This document shows, one piece after another, positions 17,990 to 26,822 of a DNA stretch of 64,000 bases; position 1 is the stretch's first letter, and every line of letters begins with the position of its first letter. The position numbers and the translations under genes are program-made. Under the pieces are notes generated by a model that had not been told where the DNA came from, ran no database searches, and worked only from the letters and a program-made list of their open reading frames with translations. Location: assembly GCA_018261755.1 (NCBI GenBank), contig JAGTRJ010000004.1, forward strand, positions 1 through 64,000, in the 5' to 3' direction. Origin of the DNA: Burkholderiaceae bacterium (GTDB lineage Bacteria > Pseudomonadota > Gammaproteobacteria > Burkholderiales > Burkholderiaceae_D).

Positions 17990-18370
17990 TCACTTCCTTG
18001 CCTGCAGTCGCGCAATCTCCTGCGCAATGGCGCGTGCGACGATGTCGGCCAGCGTGGCTTGCAAGCCGCGCCGGATTTCGACGGTCAATTCCTCGCTCAC
18101 CTTTTGCAGCACCTCGGCCAGCCCGTCCTTCACCCGGTGTTCCAGCACGAAATCAATCCGCCCCTGCATCTGGCGCAATACGCGCTCGTTCAGCACGCGT
18201 TCGATCTGCGCCCATTCCTCGCTGGCCGATTCCGCGCTGGCGGCGGCGGCCAGCCCGGCCGGATGGCCCGTCTTCACGTCATCCGACGGGCGTGCCGGCG
18301 GCTTCGGCGGCGGCGCGTCAAGCACCTGCGTCAGGACTGGAATGCTGGCGTCGGATGCAGGAATATTCAT
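17990..18370 (-). CDS. DUF2486-like protein, holC partner
   Basis: A 126-residue protein. The first half is Pro/Ala-rich and likely disordered. The second half (about residues 60-126) is helical and charged: EEWAQIERVLNERVLRQ, then QKVSEELTVEIRRGL. In Burkholderiales a DUF2486-type protein of this kind follows holC. The start at 18370 overlaps the holC stop as ATGA, which points to translational coupling. Function is unknown; association with the polymerase III chi subunit or with DNA is only a context guess. Confidence 0.75.
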   Translation of the reverse strand: MNIPASDASIPVLTQVLDAPPPKPPARPSDDVKTGHPAGLAAAASAESASEEWAQIERVLNERVLRQMQGRIDFVLEHRVKDGLAEVLQKVSEELTVEIRRGLQATLADIVARAIAQEIARLQARK

Positions 18371-18798
18371 GGCTGGCTCATGTCGTGGTGGGACAAAGGA
18401 TAGCCGCGCTGACGATAATGGGCGTAACGCTGGCGCCCGGCATCGACCTCGCCGGCTTCGGTCGAAACAATTTCGATCATCCGGCCGAATTGCGCAAAGT
18501 GCGCCGGCACCGCGCCCGACAGGTTGATCAGGATGTCGTGATGCGGCAATTCGCTCTGGTCGCTGTCGGTCAGAATCACTGGCGACTGCGCGGCAACCGG
18601 CTCGTTCACCTCGGCGTGCGGCAGGAAATCCTGCGCTGAAAAAGTCCACAGCGCCTGATCAAGCGCCGACAACTGGCGCCGATCCTGCGTCAGGATCACG
18701 ATGCGGCTGTCGGCCGCCTGCGCACGCGCCTTGCGCACCAGACGGCAGATATGTCCGATCCGGTCGGCGACATGGGTGTGGAAATCAATCTGCGTCAT
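18367..18798 (-). CDS. holC: DNA polymerase III chi subunit
   Basis: A 143-residue HolC: MTQIDFHTHV start, then CRLVRKARAQ and RIVILTQDRRQLSALDQALWTF, the family's conserved segments. Chi links the clamp loader to single-strand-binding protein. pepA usually lies upstream in this order; here a glutaredoxin-like gene does. The stop overlaps the following DUF2486-like start. Confidence 0.93.
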   Translation of the reverse strand: MTQIDFHTHVADRIGHICRLVRKARAQAADSRIVILTQDRRQLSALDQALWTFSAQDFLPHAEVNEPVAAQSPVILTDSDQSELPHHDILINLSGAVPAHFAQFGRMIEIVSTEAGEVDAGRQRYAHYRQRGYPLSHHDMSQP

Positions 18799-18813
18799 CG
18801 CTGCTGCCGCTCC

Positions 18814-19416
18814 TCAGAAGCGGAATCCCGGCGTCGCATTGCCGTTGGTTGGCTGTGGACTGCGCGGCTGACGGACTGGCGGCTTTTCGGCTTCCGCCGC
18901 TTTTTCGACTGGCGGCGCGGCGGATTGCGGCGGCGCGTAACGGTAATTCGCCGGCAGCTGGCTGGTTTCCGGATAACCGGCTGCGGTCAGCGCCGCATCC
19001 CAGCTGCCCGCCTCGAAACCGGCCTGCGAATTGCGGCCCACGGTCAGAAACGGCAGACGGCCATCGCCACCAGCCTGCTTCATTCGCTCGGCATCGGCAC
19101 TGTTATTGATGGTTTTTTCGACAAACGGAATGCCGCGGTTCTTCAGCAGCGTGCGCCCTTCGTCGCACGCGCCGCAACCGCTGGCGGAATACAACGTGAC
19201 CGGGTTGTTCTTCACCGCCTGCGACAGCGAATACGTCAGCCCGCCGTCATCGCCGCGCCCGGCAACCTTTTTCTTTTGCGCCTTGACCGAGGCCGGCGGC
19301 GGTTGATCGCTGTAGGTCACGCGGCCGGAGGAATCAACCCAGCGGTACATCTGTGCCTGCGCGCCAGCGGTAACAGCGGTAAACAGCAAAAACAGGACTA
19401 GCCATCTGGTTTTCAT
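18814..19416 (-). CDS. Exported DUF4124-glutaredoxin fusion protein
   Basis: A 200-residue protein. Residues 1-21 are a signal peptide (WLVLFLLFTAVTAGAQA). A DUF4124-type segment follows (MYRWVDSSGRVTYSDQPPP). A glutaredoxin-like domain starts near residue 72 (VTLYSASGCGACDEG) with a CxxC active site C-G-A-C, and LPFLTVG provides the cis-proline region. The tail is Pro-rich. It should act in the periplasm as a thiol-disulfide protein; partner unknown. This domain pairing is common in Betaproteobacteria. Confidence 0.82.
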   Translation of the reverse strand: MKTRWLVLFLLFTAVTAGAQAQMYRWVDSSGRVTYSDQPPPASVKAQKKKVAGRGDDGGLTYSLSQAVKNNPVTLYSASGCGACDEGRTLLKNRGIPFVEKTINNSADAERMKQAGGDGRLPFLTVGRNSQAGFEAGSWDAALTAAGYPETSQLPANYRYAPPQSAAPPVEKAAEAEKPPVRQPRSPQPTNGNATPGFRF

Positions 19417-19450
19417 CTTGCCCCCTTCCTGTTCTTCAAACCATCACCTT

Positions 19451-21508
19451 TCAAGCAACCATGCCATTATGCCGCAACAAGGCGTCGATTTCCGGTTCCC
19501 GTCCGCGAAATGCGACAAAAGATTCCATCGCCGGACGCGAACCGCCAACCGCAAGAATTTCGCGCAAAAACCGCGCGCCAACTTCAGCCGACAGAATGTT
19601 GCCGCCGGCATCATGCGCTTCCTCGAACGCGCCGTAGGCGTCGGCCGACAGCACTTCGGCCCATTTGTAGCTGTAATAGCCAGCCGCATAGCCGCCGGCA
19701 AAAATATGGCTGAACGAATGCAGGAAGCGGTTGAATGGCGGCGGCACCACGACCGCGAAACGCCGCCGCACATCTTCCAGCACGGAAGAAAACGGTTCGC
19801 TGCCATTCGGATCGTAATCGCAGTGCAGATGCATGTCGGTCAGCGAGAATTCGATCTGGCGCAGCATTTGCAGGCCGGACTGGAAATTCTTCGCCGCCAG
19901 CATTTTGTCGAACAGCTCGCGCGGTAACGGCGCGCCGGTATCGGCATGGGCCGTCATGTGTTGCAGCACATCCCATTCCCAGCAGAAATTTTCCATGAAT
20001 TGCGACGGCAGCTCGACCGCATCCCACTCGACGCCGGAAATGCCCGATACCGCCAGTTCATCCACCTGCGTCAGCATGTGATGCAGGCCGTGGCCGAATT
20101 CATGGAACAGCGTGATCACGTCGTCGTGCGTGAACAGCGCCGGACGCCGCTGCCCATCCTTTTCCACCGGCTCGGAAAAATTGCATATCAGGTAGGCGGC
20201 CGGTGTCTGCACGCCATCGGCCAGCTTGTGGCGACCGCGCGCATCGTCCATCCACGCGCCGCTGCGCTTGCCGTTCCTGGCATACAGATCGAGATAGAAC
20301 TGGCCCACCAGCTGCCCTTCCCGCTCGATGCGGAAGAATTTCACATCCTTGTGCCACACGGGCGCGGCGTCGGGCAGGATGCGCACCGAAAACAGCGCCT
20401 CAATTGCACGGAACAGGCCGTCAACCACTTGCGGCTCAGGGAAATACTGCTTCACTTCCTGTTCGGAAAACGCATAACGCTTTTCGCGCAGTTTTTCCGA
20501 TGCATACGGGATGTCCCACGCTTCAAGCGTGGCAAGACCGAGTTCTTCGCTGGCGAACGCGCGCAGTTCCGCCATATCCTTTTCGGCAAACGGCCGCGCG
20601 CGCGCAGCCAGATCCTCGAGGAATCCGATCACTTGCTGCGGGCTTTGCGCCATCTTCGGCACCAGCGACACTTCGGCATAATTGCGGTAGCCGAGCAGCG
20701 CAGCTTCATCTCTGCGCAAGCGCAGCAGCGAACCGATATTCTGCGTATTGTCCCAATCCGCTTTATCGCCCAGTTCGGACGCGCGAGTGACATACGCACG
20801 ATACATCCGCTCGCGCAGCGCGCGATTGTCGGCATACTGCATCAGCGGATAGTACGACGGGAAATGCAGCGTGAACTTGTAACCTTCCTTGCCATCGCGC
20901 TCGGCCGCGGCGCGCGCCAGCTGCAGCGCATCGTCCGGCAAACCGGCCAGTTCATCCTCGTTTTCGATCAACAGACCGAATTCGTTGGTGGCATCAAGCA
21001 CGTTTTCCGAAAAGCGCGTACCGAGCGCAGCCAGATCTTCCTGAATGTCGGCAAACTGTTTCTTTTGCTCGTCCGGCAATTCGGCACCGCCGAGGCGGAA
21101 GTCGCGCAACGCATTGTCAACGATCTTTTGCCGCACAGCGCTGAACTGCTCGAATCCGGCGCCGGATTTCAGCGCCTTGTATTTGTCGAACAGCGCCAGA
21201 TTCTGCGACAGCGCGGTCCAGAACTCGGTCACCTTCGGCAGGTTTTCATTGTAGACAGCGCGCAGTTCAGGCGTATCCGCGACCGAATTCAGATGACTGA
21301 CGACGCCCCACGCGCGCGCCAGTCGTTCGGTGGCATCTTCCAGCGGAACGATGAAATCGTTCCAGCTCACCTGCGCCATCGGCGCTTCCAGCCGCGTGAC
21401 CACGGCGCGTGCATCGTTCAGCAGCGATTCAATCGCCGGCGTGACATGTTCAGGCGCAATCACGTCAAATCGCGGCAGACCGGAAAAATCGAGCAGGGGA
21501 TTTTGCAT
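19451..21508 (-). CDS. prlC: Oligopeptidase A
   Basis: A 685-residue M3-family zinc metallopeptidase that degrades short peptides, including cleaved signal peptides, in the cytoplasm. The zinc motif is in LFHEFGHGLHHML near residue 465, with the downstream glutamate in the VEWDAVELPSQFMENF segment. The N-terminal start MQNPLLDFSGLPRFD matches the family. Length is normal (about 680). It lies 69 bp after folD on the same strand and may be cotranscribed. Confidence 0.95.
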   Translation of the reverse strand: MQNPLLDFSGLPRFDVIAPEHVTPAIESLLNDARAVVTRLEAPMAQVSWNDFIVPLEDATERLARAWGVVSHLNSVADTPELRAVYNENLPKVTEFWTALSQNLALFDKYKALKSGAGFEQFSAVRQKIVDNALRDFRLGGAELPDEQKKQFADIQEDLAALGTRFSENVLDATNEFGLLIENEDELAGLPDDALQLARAAAERDGKEGYKFTLHFPSYYPLMQYADNRALRERMYRAYVTRASELGDKADWDNTQNIGSLLRLRRDEAALLGYRNYAEVSLVPKMAQSPQQVIGFLEDLAARARPFAEKDMAELRAFASEELGLATLEAWDIPYASEKLREKRYAFSEQEVKQYFPEPQVVDGLFRAIEALFSVRILPDAAPVWHKDVKFFRIEREGQLVGQFYLDLYARNGKRSGAWMDDARGRHKLADGVQTPAAYLICNFSEPVEKDGQRRPALFTHDDVITLFHEFGHGLHHMLTQVDELAVSGISGVEWDAVELPSQFMENFCWEWDVLQHMTAHADTGAPLPRELFDKMLAAKNFQSGLQMLRQIEFSLTDMHLHCDYDPNGSEPFSSVLEDVRRRFAVVVPPPFNRFLHSFSHIFAGGYAAGYYSYKWAEVLSADAYGAFEEAHDAGGNILSAEVGARFLREILAVGGSRPAMESFVAFRGREPEIDALLRHNGMVA

Positions 21509-21577
21509 GTGTACTCCACTCAGGAAGCGGTTGACGATTGCTGCGCCGGGGGCCTGGCGCCCCCGGGTGATGCGGGT

Positions 21578-22444
21578 TTATTGCTGCTGACGCGCCTTCA
21601 GCCGGCGCTCGGCAGCCTCGATCGTGTTCACCAGCAGCATCGTGATCGTCATCGGACCAACGCCGCCTGGCACCGGCGTAATGTAACCGGCCACATCCTT
21701 GGCGTTGGCAAAATCGACATCACTGTACAGCTTGCCATTCTCGTCGCGCTCGACGCCAACGTCAATCACGACCGCCCCGGGTTTGATCATGTCAGCCGTG
21801 ATGATGTTGCGACGGCCGGTGGCGGCGATCAGGATATCGGCCAGACGGGTATGGAACGCCAGATCACGGGTCTTGGAATTGCAAATGGTGATGGTGGCGC
21901 CGGCCTGCAGCAGCAGCATCGCCATCGGCTTGCCGACAATGTTCGACGCGCCGACCACGACCGCATGCGCGCCGCGCAGCGGATAGTTGATTGACTCCAG
22001 CATTTTCATCACGCCATACGGGGTGCATGGGCGAATTACCGGATGGCCGACCATCAGGTTGCCTGAGTTGACCACGCTGAAGCAATCCATGTCCTTTTCC
22101 GGATCGATGGCTTCGATCACCTTGCGCTCGTCAATGTGATCCGGAATCGGCAACTGCACCAGAATGCCGTGAATCTTCGGGTCCTTATTCAGCGCGTCAA
22201 TCCGCTCCAGCAAGGCGGCTTCGGTGAAATCGGCATCGTACTTTTCCAGCACCGAATAGATGCCATTGGCGTTGCATGCCTTTTCCTTGTTCATTACATA
22301 CACCATTGATGCCGCGCTATCACCCACCAGAATGACAGCCAGGCCCGGCTGTTCGCCCTGAGCCGTGAGTTCGGCCGCACGTTTCGCGATGTCTTCGCGA
22401 ATCGATTGCGCCAGAAGATTTCCGTTAATAATTTGAGCGCTCAT
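21578..22444 (-). CDS. folD: Bifunctional methylenetetrahydrofolate dehydrogenase/cyclohydrolase
   Basis: A 288-residue FolD, converting methylene- to formyl-tetrahydrofolate using NADP. Motifs include [18 protein letters not shown] near residue 45, [13 protein letters not shown] near 93, and the cofactor site [21 protein letters not shown] near 165 (quoted in part). [12 protein letters not shown] lies near the end. The start MSAQIINGN was preferred to an ATG five codons upstream, because FolD proteins begin at this point. Confidence 0.95.
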   Translation of the reverse strand: MSAQIINGNLLAQSIREDIAKRAAELTAQGEQPGLAVILVGDSAASMVYVMNKEKACNANGIYSVLEKYDADFTEAALLERIDALNKDPKIHGILVQLPIPDHIDERKVIEAIDPEKDMDCFSVVNSGNLMVGHPVIRPCTPYGVMKMLESINYPLRGAHAVVVGASNIVGKPMAMLLLQAGATITICNSKTRDLAFHTRLADILIAATGRRNIITADMIKPGAVVIDVGVERDENGKLYSDVDFANAKDVAGYITPVPGGVGPMTITMLLVNTIEAAERRLKARQQQ

Positions 22445-22552
22445 GTTATACGTCAACAAAACGAGTAAAAAACAGGATTATAAGTTCTGGCAGCCGGATC
22501 CGCTGGAAATTGCCTGATTTCGCCACACATTTCAGCCAATTTGATCATGTAA

Positions 22553-22567
22553 TTTCATATTATGAAA
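22553..22567. promoter_or_regulatory. Palindrome upstream of aceE
   Basis: TTTCATA-T-TATGAAA, perfect 7-bp arms with one central base, in the 22445-22770 gap between folD and aceE. A possible operator for either divergent gene; it does not resemble the E. coli PdhR box. Nothing else is evident in this gap. Confidence 0.35.
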
Positions 22568-22770
22568 AGCAGCATCACATTTTGCAATGCACGTTTTTTC
22601 GCAATCGAATACACTGGCCAAACTTCGACCTACCAGCGAAGCCGATGGCCAGCGTGGGCTAGCGCGTGCTTTGACCGAAAGCCGCCGGAATAATCCATTC
22701 CCCACGACGGCCTCTTCCAATAACAAAATCAGCCCCATATCAGGTGGCGAAGATCAACGGGAGACACACA

Positions 22771-25470
22771 ATGTCCGAACAGCTTGACCAGATTTTGGCT
22801 GCCGCCGGCAGCGATCCAGATATCCAGGAAACCAGGGAATGGCTCGACGCGCTTGAGTCGGTGCTTGAAAACGAAGGCCCTGAACGCGCGCATTACCTGA
22901 TGGAACGACTGGTTGATCTGGCGCGAAGGCGCGGCGCGCATATCCCGTTTTCCAGCAATACCGCTTACGTCAACACAATTCCGCCTGAGCAGGAGCAGCG
23001 CTCGCCCGGCAACATCGAGATCGAGGAACGGCTGCGCTCCTGGATGCGCTGGAACGCAATGGCGATGGTGGTGCGCGCGAACCGCCACGACGGCGATCTC
23101 GGCGGCCACATTTCCAGCTTCACTTCGCTGGCGACGATGTTCGGCACCGGCTTCAACCATTTCTGGCATGCGCCATCGGAAAACCACGGCGGCGATCTGG
23201 TCTATTTTCAGGGGCATTCGTCGCCCGGCATTTACGCCCGCGCCTTTTTCGAAGGCCGCATCAGCGAAAACCAGTTGATCAACTTCCGCCAGGAAGTCGA
23301 TGGCAACGGCCTGTCGTCGTACCCGCACCCGAAACTGATGCCGGATTTCTGGCAATTCCCGACCGTGTCGATGGGCCTGGGCCCGATCACGGCGATCTAT
23401 CAGGCGCGTTTCCTGAAATACCTGCATGCGCGCGGCATTGCCGATACATCCAACCGCAAGGTATGGGTGTTCTGCGGCGATGGCGAGATGGATGAGCCGG
23501 AATCGATGGGCGCGATCGGCATGGCCACGCGCGAAAAGCTCGACAATCTGGTGTTCGTGATCAACTGCAACCTGCAACGCCTGGACGGCCCGGTGCGCGG
23601 CAACGGCAAGGTGATTCAGGAACTGGAATCGGATTTCCGCGGTTCCGGCTGGAATGTGGTGAAAGTCATCTGGGGCTCGAACTGGGATCCGCTGCTGGAA
23701 AAAGACCAGGACGGCATCCTGAAACAAGTGATGATGGAAACCGTCGATGGCGAATACCAGAATTACAAGGCAAAAAACGGCGCCTATGTGCGCGAGCATT
23801 TCTTCGGCAAGCATCCGAAACTGCTGGAAATGGTGTCGCACATGTCCGATGATGATCTGTGGCACCTGACTCGCGGCGGCCACGATCCGCACAAGGTGTT
23901 TGCCGCATTCAAGGTGGCGCAGGAACACAAGGGCCAGCCGACGGTGCTTTTGATCAAGACCATCAAGGGCTTCGGCATGGGCGAATCGGGTGAATCGCGT
24001 AATACCGCGCACCAGACCAAGAAGCTGGACAATGAAACCCTGCGCCGAATGCGCGACCGTTTTGCGGTGCCGATTCCGGATGAGGATCTGGACACCGATG
24101 AAATCCCGTTCTTCAAACCGGCCGAGGATTCGCCGGAAATGGTTTACCTGCATGAACGTCGCCAGACGCTCGGCGGCTACCTGCCGCAGCGCCGCATGAA
24201 AGCAGACGAACAGTTGCCGGTGCCGCCGCTGTCCGCATTCCAGGCCGTGCTCGATCCGACCGCCGAAGGCCGCGAAACCTCGACCACACAGGCATTCGTG
24301 CGCATCATCAACACGTTGTTGCGCGACCAGAATCTGGGCCAGCGCGTGGTACCGATCATGGTCGATGAGTCGCGCACCTTCGGCATGGAAGGCCTGTTCC
24401 GCCAGATCGGCATCTGGAGCCAGCAGGGCCAGTTGTACGAACCGGTCGATATCGATCAGGTGATGTACTACCGCGAAGACAAGAGGGGCCAGATCCTGCA
24501 GGATGGCATCAACGAAGCTGGCGGCATCAGTTCGTGGATTGCCGCCGCGACTTCGTATTCGACCAACAACCGCATCATGCTGCCGTTCTTCACCTTCTAC
24601 TCGATGTTCGGCCTGCAGCGGGTGGGCGATCTGGTGTGGGCGGCGGGTGACATGCGCGCGCGCGGTTTCCTGATGGGCGGAACCGCCGGCCGCACGACGC
24701 TGAATGGCGAAGGCTTGCAGCATGAGGATGGCCACAGCCACATCCTCGCCTCGACCATCCCGAACTGCCGCCCGTACGACCCGACCTTCGCGCACGAACT
24801 GGCGGTAATCGTGCAGGATGGCATCAAGCGCATGGTCGAGGATCAGGAAGACGTGTTCTACTACATCACGATCATGAACGAGAGCTATCCGCAGCCGGGC
24901 ATCAAGCCGGGTCAGGAGGAAGCAATCCTGAAAGGGCTGTATCTGCTGCGCGAAGGCGGCCAGACCAAGCATCGGGTGCAATTGCTCGGTTCCGGCACCA
25001 TCCTGCGCGAAGTTATCGCCGCCGCCGATCTGCTGCAGGCGGACTGGGGCATCGCGGCCGACGTGTGGTCGGCACCGTCGTTCACCATCGCCGCGCGCGA
25101 AGGCCAGGATGCCGAACGCTGGAACCTGCTGCATCCGACCGACGAACCGCGCGTGCCTTACGTCACGCAATGCCTGGACGCGAGCAGCGGCCCGATCGTC
25201 GCCTCGACCGATTACATGCGCTCGTTCGCCGAACAGATCCGCGCCTTCATCCCGAAAGGCCGCAGCTACAACGTGCTGGGCACCGACGGCTTCGGCCGTT
25301 CCGACAGCCGCAGCAAGCTGCGCGAATTCTTCGAGGTCAACCGACACTATGTGGCCATTGCAGCACTGAAAGGACTGGCCGACGAAGGCGCGATCTCGCG
25401 CTCGGTGGTGCAGCAGGCGATTGCGAAATACGGCATCGACGTCAACAAGATCAATCCGGTGCTGGCGTAA
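22771..25470 (+). CDS. aceE: Pyruvate dehydrogenase E1 component
   Basis: An 899-residue homodimeric E1 that decarboxylates pyruvate using thiamine diphosphate and hands acetyl to the E2 lipoyl arm. The ThDP-binding motif begins at VFCGDGEMDEPES near residue 235 and ends with NCNLQRLDGPVRGNG. HISSFTSLATMFGTGFNHF near residue 112 and the C-terminal FGRSDSR segment are also typical. The ATG at 22771 follows GGGAGA; an upstream in-frame GTG is rejected. It heads the operon aceE-aceF-lpd with short gaps of 12 and 17 bp. Confidence 0.96.
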   Translation: MSEQLDQILAAAGSDPDIQETREWLDALESVLENEGPERAHYLMERLVDLARRRGAHIPFSSNTAYVNTIPPEQEQRSPGNIEIEERLRSWMRWNAMAMVVRANRHDGDLGGHISSFTSLATMFGTGFNHFWHAPSENHGGDLVYFQGHSSPGIYARAFFEGRISENQLINFRQEVDGNGLSSYPHPKLMPDFWQFPTVSMGLGPITAIYQARFLKYLHARGIADTSNRKVWVFCGDGEMDEPESMGAIGMATREKLDNLVFVINCNLQRLDGPVRGNGKVIQELESDFRGSGWNVVKVIWGSNWDPLLEKDQDGILKQVMMETVDGEYQNYKAKNGAYVREHFFGKHPKLLEMVSHMSDDDLWHLTRGGHDPHKVFAAFKVAQEHKGQPTVLLIKTIKGFGMGESGESRNTAHQTKKLDNETLRRMRDRFAVPIPDEDLDTDEIPFFKPAEDSPEMVYLHERRQTLGGYLPQRRMKADEQLPVPPLSAFQAVLDPTAEGRETSTTQAFVRIINTLLRDQNLGQRVVPIMVDESRTFGMEGLFRQIGIWSQQGQLYEPVDIDQVMYYREDKRGQILQDGINEAGGISSWIAAATSYSTNNRIMLPFFTFYSMFGLQRVGDLVWAAGDMRARGFLMGGTAGRTTLNGEGLQHEDGHSHILASTIPNCRPYDPTFAHELAVIVQDGIKRMVEDQEDVFYYITIMNESYPQPGIKPGQEEAILKGLYLLREGGQTKHRVQLLGSGTILREVIAAADLLQADWGIAADVWSAPSFTIAAREGQDAERWNLLHPTDEPRVPYVTQCLDASSGPIVASTDYMRSFAEQIRAFIPKGRSYNVLGTDGFGRSDSRSKLREFFEVNRHYVAIAALKGLADEGAISRSVVQQAIAKYGIDVNKINPVLA

Positions 25471-25482
25471 AGGAGTGAGACG

Positions 25483-26805
25483 ATGAACATGATTGAAGTG
25501 AAAGTGCCGGACATCGGCGATTTCAAGGATGTCGAAGTGATCGAGGTGCTGGTCAAGCCCGGCGACATGGTGACCGTTGATCAGTCGCTGATCACGGTCG
25601 AATCCGACAAGGCCAGCATGGAAATCCCGTCCAGCCACGCCGGCATCGTCAAGGAAATGAAAGCCAAACTCGGCGACAAGGTGTCCGAAGGTTCGCTGGT
25701 GCTGCTGCTCGACAGCGATGCCAGCGCAGCGGAGCCGGTTGCCGCACCTGTCGCCACGCCTGCCACCACACCGGTCACTACATCCATCGCGGCGCCGGTC
25801 GTGATTGCCGTGCCCGCGCCCGTGCAAACCGCACCGGCTCCGTCAGCCCCAGTGCCGCCGCCAGCCGCCGGCAAGGCGCATGCATCGCCATCGGTACGCA
25901 AATATGCGCGCGAACTGGGGGTCGATCTGTCGCTGGTAGACGGCTCTGGCGCTAAGGGCCGGATTACGCATGAAGACGTGCAATCCTTCGTCAAGGGCGT
26001 GATGAGCGGCGCGAACGTGCTGGCCTCGTCCGCGGCCGCCGTGCCGGCATCATCATCCGGCAGCGGATTGAACCTGCTGCCGTGGCCATCGCTCGATTTT
26101 TCCAAGTTCGGCCCGACCGAATTGCTGCCGCTGTCGCGCATCAAGAAGATGAGCGGCCCGAACCTGCATCGCAACTGGGTCATGATTCCGCATGTGACGC
26201 AATACGAGCAGACCGACGTGACCGATCTCGAAGCCTTCCGCGTGGCGTCGAACGATTCGCTGAAGAAGGATGGCGTGCGACTGACGATGCTCGCGTTCGT
26301 GATCAAGGCCGTGGTCACGGTGCTGAAGCGCTACCCGGATTTCAATGCCTCGCTGGACGAATCCGGCGACAACCTGATCATCAAGAATTACTGGAACATC
26401 GGTTTCGCCGCCGATACCGTGCACGGGCTGGTGGTGCCGGTGGTGAAGGATGCGGACAAGAAAGGCGTGGTCGAAATCGCACAGGAAATGGGCGACCTGT
26501 CGAAGCTGGCACGCGAAGGCAAGCTCGGCCCGTCCGACATGCAAGGCGCGAGCTTCACCATCACCTCGCTCGGCGGCATCGGCGGCACCTATTTCACGCC
26601 GCTGATCAATGCGCCTGAGGTGGCGATCCTCGGCCTGTCGCGGCTGTCGATGCAACCGGTGTGGAATGGCAAGGAATTTGTGCCAAGACTGATTTTGCCG
26701 CTGTCACTGTCGTATGATCACCGTGTCATCGACGGCGCTCAGGGCACGCGCTTCACCACCTACCTGGCGGAAGTGCTGGCCGACATGCGCAAGATCATTT
26801 TGTAA
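25483..26805 (+). CDS. aceF: Pyruvate dehydrogenase E2, dihydrolipoyl acetyltransferase
   Basis: A 440-residue E2. One lipoyl domain (residues 1-80) carries the attachment lysine K43 in VESDKASMEIP. A long Ala/Pro/Thr linker follows. The E1/E3-binding domain is at about 130-165 (SPSVRKYARELGVDL, GRITHEDV). The catalytic domain ends with the active-site histidine in SYDHRVIDGAQG. Only one lipoyl domain is present, versus three in E. coli, which fits the Neisseria/Ralstonia type in which E3 also carries a lipoyl domain. Confidence 0.96.
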   Translation: MNMIEVKVPDIGDFKDVEVIEVLVKPGDMVTVDQSLITVESDKASMEIPSSHAGIVKEMKAKLGDKVSEGSLVLLLDSDASAAEPVAAPVATPATTPVTTSIAAPVVIAVPAPVQTAPAPSAPVPPPAAGKAHASPSVRKYARELGVDLSLVDGSGAKGRITHEDVQSFVKGVMSGANVLASSAAAVPASSSGSGLNLLPWPSLDFSKFGPTELLPLSRIKKMSGPNLHRNWVMIPHVTQYEQTDVTDLEAFRVASNDSLKKDGVRLTMLAFVIKAVVTVLKRYPDFNASLDESGDNLIIKNYWNIGFAADTVHGLVVPVVKDADKKGVVEIAQEMGDLSKLAREGKLGPSDMQGASFTITSLGGIGGTYFTPLINAPEVAILGLSRLSMQPVWNGKEFVPRLILPLSLSYDHRVIDGAQGTRFTTYLAEVLADMRKIIL

Positions 26806-26822
26806 ATTCCGGAGAGAATGCC

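Noticed and set aside
22587-22787. Short plus-strand frame in the folD-aceE gap
   Set aside because: No ribosome binding site or family resemblance, and it overlaps the aceE start out of frame.
22729-25827. Open frame of about 1,030 codons opposite aceE
   Set aside because: Antisense to a clearly conserved pyruvate dehydrogenase gene; composition is typical of a shadow frame.
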